From: Propionibacteriaceae bacterium
GTDB lineage: Bacteria > Actinomycetota > Actinomycetes > Propionibacteriales > Propionibacteriaceae
NCBI GenBank assembly: GCA_027346035.1
Contig: DAIESZ010000090.1
Coordinates: 1 to 8,779, forward strand
Length of the DNA stretch: 8,779 bases
Direction: 5' to 3'
In this document: positions 6,270-8,779 of the stretch, one piece after another
Position numbering within the stretch: the stretch's first letter is position 1
Layout: each line of letters starts with the position of its first letter
Translations under genes and position numbers: made by a program
The notes under the pieces: generated by a model
Database searches by the model: none
Told to the model about the DNA's origin: nothing
The model's input: only the letters and a program-made list of their open reading frames with translations

Positions 6270-7011
6270 CCGAGCGGTCCCTGCCGGCGTCGTAGAGGTA
6301 GGACTCCCCGCCGTTGCCCGGGTCGAGGGCGCGCCCGACGAGGATGACCGCCGCCTGTCTGAGGCCGGCTTGCTCGACCGCGTCGGCGATCGATCCGACC
6401 GTTCCGCGGACCACGAGTTCGCCCGGTTGACTGGCCCGGTAGACCACCACGACGGGGCAGTCCGCACCGTAGTGGGGTTCGAGTTCGGCCATCAGGGTCC
6501 GGGTCCTGGTGATGGCGAGATGGAGGACGAGGCTCGCCTGTGTGGCCGCGAAGGCGGCGAGGGACTCCGACTCTGGCATCCTGGTCGACCGCATCCGGGT
6601 GCGGGTGAGGACGACCGACTGCGCCACCTCGGGAACCGTGAGTTCGCGCCCGACGAGTGCCGCCGCGGCCGCGTACGCGGGCACGCCCGGGGTGACATCC
6701 CACGGGACCCCTGCGGCGTCCAGGCGTCGGGTCTGCTCGAACAGGGCGGAGTAGATCGACAGGTCGCCCGAGGCGAGGCGGACGGCGTCCTGGCCGTCGC
6801 GGTGCGCCGCCTCGAGACGTTCGACGATCTGGTCGAGGTCGAGGTCCTGGGTGTCCACGAGGGTTGCCGAGGGGCTGACGTGAGTCAGCATGCCGGGGTC
6901 GATGTAGGTGCCCGGATAGAGGACGACGTCGGCTTGGGCCAACAGGCGGGTGGCGCGCACGGTGAGGAGATCGGCCGCCCCCGGGCCGGCGCCGACGAAA
7001 TGGACCGTCAT
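6253..7011 (-). CDS. cobM: Precorrin-4 C11-methyltransferase
   Basis: This 252-residue cytoplasmic SAM-dependent tetrapyrrole methylase (CobM/CbiF family) adds the C11 methyl group to precorrin-4, giving precorrin-5. Motifs in order: GAGPGAADLLTVR at 7-19, YPGTYIDPGML at 32-42, LASGDLSIYSAL at 79-90, TPGVPAYAAAAA at 107-118, and RTRMRSTRMPE at 137-147, the arginine-rich stretch typical of the C11 enzymes. VVVYRASQPGE follows at 188-198, and ILVGRALDP at 223-231. Length is normal. The ATG at 7011 overlaps the TGA of cobIJ by 4 bases (ATGA), and the methylase fold begins at residue 3, so longer in-frame starts inside cobIJ are not needed. It is the last gene of the cobH-cobIJ-cobM run. Its stop lies inside the 3' end of cobL on the other strand, with no spacer or clear terminator. 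Confidence 0.95.
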   Translation of the reverse strand: MTVHFVGAGPGAADLLTVRATRLLAQADVVLYPGTYIDPGMLTHVSPSATLVDTQDLDLDQIVERLEAAHRDGQDAVRLASGDLSIYSALFEQTRRLDAAGVPWDVTPGVPAYAAAAALVGRELTVPEVAQSVVLTRTRMRSTRMPESESLAAFAATQASLVLHLAITRTRTLMAELEPHYGADCPVVVVYRASQPGELVVRGTVGSIADAVEQAGLRQAAVILVGRALDPGNGGESYLYDAGRDRSVKRPG

Positions 7012-8513
7012 CGCACGAACCTCGGTGTCCACACGCCTCCTGCGCCGCGGCGGGTGCCGTCGGCTCCGACGATGAGTAGGCACCTCATGTCGATCGTCTC
7101 GGGGGTGAGCTCTGCCAAGGTGGTGACCGTCAGGCTCTCCCCGGGGCGCCCGACGTCGCGGCCGACGATCACCACGGTATCGGGCCTGCGGTGCTCGAGG
7201 AGGATCCGCTGGGCCAGGCCGACCTGCTCGGTGCGGGTTCGCGAGGCGGGGTTGTAGATGGCGAGGACGAGGTCCGCCTCGGCGATCGCACGCAGCCGCC
7301 GCTCCACCACCGCCCAGGGCTTCAACCGGTCGGACAGGCTGACGACCGCGAAGTCCGCGCCGATCGGCGCGCCGGCGCGCGCGGCCACGGCCTGCACCGC
7401 ACTGATCCCCGGCAGCACTCGGATCCTCACGCCGGCGTAGGCGGGGTCCTCGGCGGCCTCGAACACGGCCGCCGCCATGCCGAAGATGCCCGCGTCCCCG
7501 CCGGAGACGACCGCGACCTTCTCGCCCGCCGTGGCCAGCTCCAGGGCGAACCGCGCCCGCTCGACCTCCACGGTGTTGCCCGACGCGTGGCGGGTGAGAC
7601 CCGCTCGCTGGGGTACCCGCTCGACGTAGGGGCCGTAGCCGACGACGTGGCTGATGTCGGCGAGGGCGTCGGACGCCTCGGGTGTCAGCCAGGCATCGGG
7701 GCCGGGGCCCAGGCCGATGACGAGTAGTTCGGGCCCCGCGGCCGGTTTGGCCGGCGTGGCCGGCTGCGGGTCGCGGGTGCGGGAGCGGTGTCCGTTGAGG
7801 GAGTCGCCGGTAACCACGATCAAAGAGAAGTAGGGCACCGTGTCGGCGTCAACCTGGTCGACGGGCAGCCACCGCTGCTCGGGCATCGAGGCGCGCTCGA
7901 CGTACAGAGCATGATCGAGCCGGCCGGCCGCCTCCAAGGCCCGGCGCACGGCCGGGAAGGTGCGCCCGAGTTTCATGATGATCGCACCGTCGGTGTCGGC
8001 GAGACGACGGGCCAACTCCGGCTCGGGCAGGGTGCCCGGTAGGACCGTGAGCACGTCGGTCTGCCGCACGAGCGGGCTGGCGACTGCGGCTGCCGCCGCG
8101 GCGAACGCCGGAACCCCGGGCACCACCTCGGTCACGTAGCGCTGCGACAACCGGTCGTGCATGTACATGTACGAGCCGTAGAAAAGGGGATCGCCCTCGG
8201 CGAGCAGGACCACATCGAGCCCGGAGTCCAGATGCCCGGCAAGACGGCTTGCGGCCTCCTCGTAGAAGTCGGCGATGGCACCGGCGTAACCGCCGGGGTG
8301 ATCGGTGTTGCCGGTGGTCACGGGGTAGGTGAGTTCCTCGTCGATCGCGGTGTCGGGCACGAGGTCGGCGGCGATGCGGCGCGCGTTGGATTCCTTGCCG
8401 CTGGCCGCGTGGTAGGCGACGACGTCGGCGGATCCGATCAGCCGTGCCGCCTTCCGCGTGATCAGTTCCGGGTCGCCGGGTCCGACGCCGACGCCGTAGA
8501 AGCGGCCGGTCAT
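7008..8513 (-). CDS. cobIJ: CobI-CobJ fusion: precorrin-2 C20- and precorrin-3B C17-methyltransferase
   Basis: This 501-residue cytoplasmic protein joins two SAM-dependent tetrapyrrole methylases. Residues 1-242 are CobI, which methylates C20 of precorrin-2: GVGVGPGDPE at 7-16, AEGDPLFYGSYMYMHDRL at 105-122, VPGVPAFAAAA at 131-141, and KLGR at 181-184. A hydrophilic linker (about 243-260, rich in Pro, Ala and Arg) leads to CobJ (261-501), which methylates C17 and drives ring contraction: GLGPGPDAWLTPEA at 267-280, VVSGGDAGIFGMA at 335-347, LPGISA at 367-372, VSLSDRLKPW at 391-400, IYNPASRTR at 419-427, and GRDVGRPGE at 451-459. The last stretch (about 483-501) resembles nothing specific. CobIJ fusions are widespread in actinobacteria, for example in Mycobacterium. 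The ATG at 8513 overlaps the cobH TGA (ATGA) and has AGGAG 5 bases upstream. Its stop overlaps the cobM start. C17 methylation by CobJ normally needs a CobG-type step first, and no cobG is in the window. Confidence 0.95.
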   Translation of the reverse strand: MTGRFYGVGVGPGDPELITRKAARLIGSADVVAYHAASGKESNARRIAADLVPDTAIDEELTYPVTTGNTDHPGGYAGAIADFYEEAASRLAGHLDSGLDVVLLAEGDPLFYGSYMYMHDRLSQRYVTEVVPGVPAFAAAAAAVASPLVRQTDVLTVLPGTLPEPELARRLADTDGAIIMKLGRTFPAVRRALEAAGRLDHALYVERASMPEQRWLPVDQVDADTVPYFSLIVVTGDSLNGHRSRTRDPQPATPAKPAAGPELLVIGLGPGPDAWLTPEASDALADISHVVGYGPYVERVPQRAGLTRHASGNTVEVERARFALELATAGEKVAVVSGGDAGIFGMAAAVFEAAEDPAYAGVRIRVLPGISAVQAVAARAGAPIGADFAVVSLSDRLKPWAVVERRLRAIAEADLVLAIYNPASRTRTEQVGLAQRILLEHRRPDTVVIVGRDVGRPGESLTVTTLAELTPETIDMRCLLIVGADGTRRGAGGVWTPRFVR

Positions 8514-8779
8514 TCCTTCTCCTGCGCGAGGGCGTTGAGTGCCGACGACGTCATCGCCGATCCGCCGCGGCGTCCCTTGACGGTGACGTAGGGGATGTCG
8601 ATCCCGTACTCGGCGCTGAACCCGATGAGGGCCTCCTTCGATTCGGAGGCGCCGATGAAGCCGACCGGGCAGCCGACGATGGCGGCCGGCCGGGGAGCGC
8701 CGTCGAGGATCAGCTCCAGCAAGTGGAACAGGGCGGTCGGGGCGTTTCCGATAGCCACCACCGAGCCACCGAGGACGGG
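8510..8779 (-). CDS. cobH: Precorrin-8X methylmutase, C-terminal part (runs off the right edge)
   Basis: Only the last 89 codons lie in the window; the N-terminal half, with the catalytic histidine, is beyond the right edge. The protein moves the methyl group of precorrin-8X from C11 to C12, giving hydrogenobyrinic acid. The visible part starts PVLGGSVVAIGNAPTALF and continues with VGCPVGFIGASESKEAL and GRRGGSAMTSSALNAL, all hallmarks of the CobH/CbiC C-terminus. The reading frame is open to the window edge, so an internal GTG at 8761 is not a start. The TGA overlaps the ATG of cobIJ by 4 bases, making it the upstream member of cobH-cobIJ-cobM. Any promoter or riboswitch for this operon lies outside the window. 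Confidence 0.95.
   Translation of the reverse strand, partial: PVLGGSVVAIGNAPTALFHLLELILDGAPRPAAIVGCPVGFIGASESKEALIGFSAEYGIDIPYVTVKGRRGGSAMTSSALNALAQEKE
8519..8523 (-). promoter_or_regulatory. Ribosome binding site of cobIJ inside the end of cobH
   Basis: On the minus strand AGGAG is followed by AAGGA and then the ATG at 8513. It sits inside the last codons of cobH and fits reinitiation or coupling at the ATGA junction. Confidence 0.6.

Noticed and set aside
6268..6279. GACC-GAGC-GGTC hairpin as a cobL terminator
   Set aside because: The stem is only 4 bp, lies inside cobM coding sequence and has no U-tract. I see no basis for calling a terminator.
7012..7083. Longer cobM start at 7083
   Set aside because: It would add 24 mostly Arg/Pro residues out of frame over the end of cobIJ. 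The ATG at 7011 forms an ATGA junction and begins right at the methylase fold.
1..8779. Mobile elements, CRISPR arrays, tRNA or rRNA genes, phage or defence genes
   Set aside because: No inverted terminal repeats, transposase motifs, regular spacer arrays or RNA-gene signatures were seen. Nearly the whole window is accounted for by B12 genes and their leaders.

Overview
The window is a high-GC (roughly 70%) stretch of bacterial chromosome filled almost wall to wall with cobalamin (vitamin B12) biosynthesis genes. The GC content, the CobI-CobJ and ChlI-ChlD gene fusions, and the GTG and ATGA junctions point to an actinobacterium. A BluB-CobT fusion is known from Propionibacterium freudenreichii, so a propionibacterial relative is a reasonable guess, but the sequence alone does not fix the genus. 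BluB needs O2, and the ChlI-ChlD type chelatase subunit suggests late cobalt insertion, so an aerobic-type route is most likely.

Layout, left to right. (1) Bases 1-110 hold no gene I can support. (2) A cobalamin riboswitch (about 112-345, +) precedes a single + strand gene (394-2163) encoding a BluB-CobT fusion, which makes and activates the lower ligand 5,6-dimethylbenzimidazole. (3) A 26-base convergent gap contains a small GC-rich hairpin. (4) A leftward operon, chlID (4831-2804) then cobO (2804-2190), has its own cobalamin riboswitch (about 5017-4872, -). It encodes a fused AAA+/vWA metal-chelatase subunit and the corrinoid adenosyltransferase. (5) cobL (5043-6269, +) stands alone and starts beside the 5' end of the leftward riboswitch. 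It encodes a fused CbiE/CbiT-type precorrin-6Y methyltransferase and decarboxylase. (6) A second leftward operon enters from the right edge: cobH (partial, 8779-8510), cobIJ (8513-7008), cobM (7011-6253). Its genes are joined by 4-base ATGA overlaps, and cobM overlaps the tail of cobL by 17 bases.

Together the genes cover a large part of the corrin-ring route: CobI (C20), CobJ (C17 and ring contraction), CobM (C11), CobL (C5, C15 and decarboxylation) and CobH (C11-to-C12 methyl shift). They also cover a chelatase motor for cobalt insertion (ChlID), adenosylation (CobO), and lower-ligand synthesis and activation (BluB-CobT). Not present here, and expected elsewhere: cobA, cobG or an equivalent, cobK, cobN, cobB, cobQ, cobD and cobU/P/S.

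I found no undescribed system. The points most worth a second look are the BluB-CobT fusion, with an Asp at the position of a functional Glu in CobT, and the compact divergent control region between cobL and chlID. In that region one small inverted repeat contains back-to-back -10-like hexamers next to a riboswitch.
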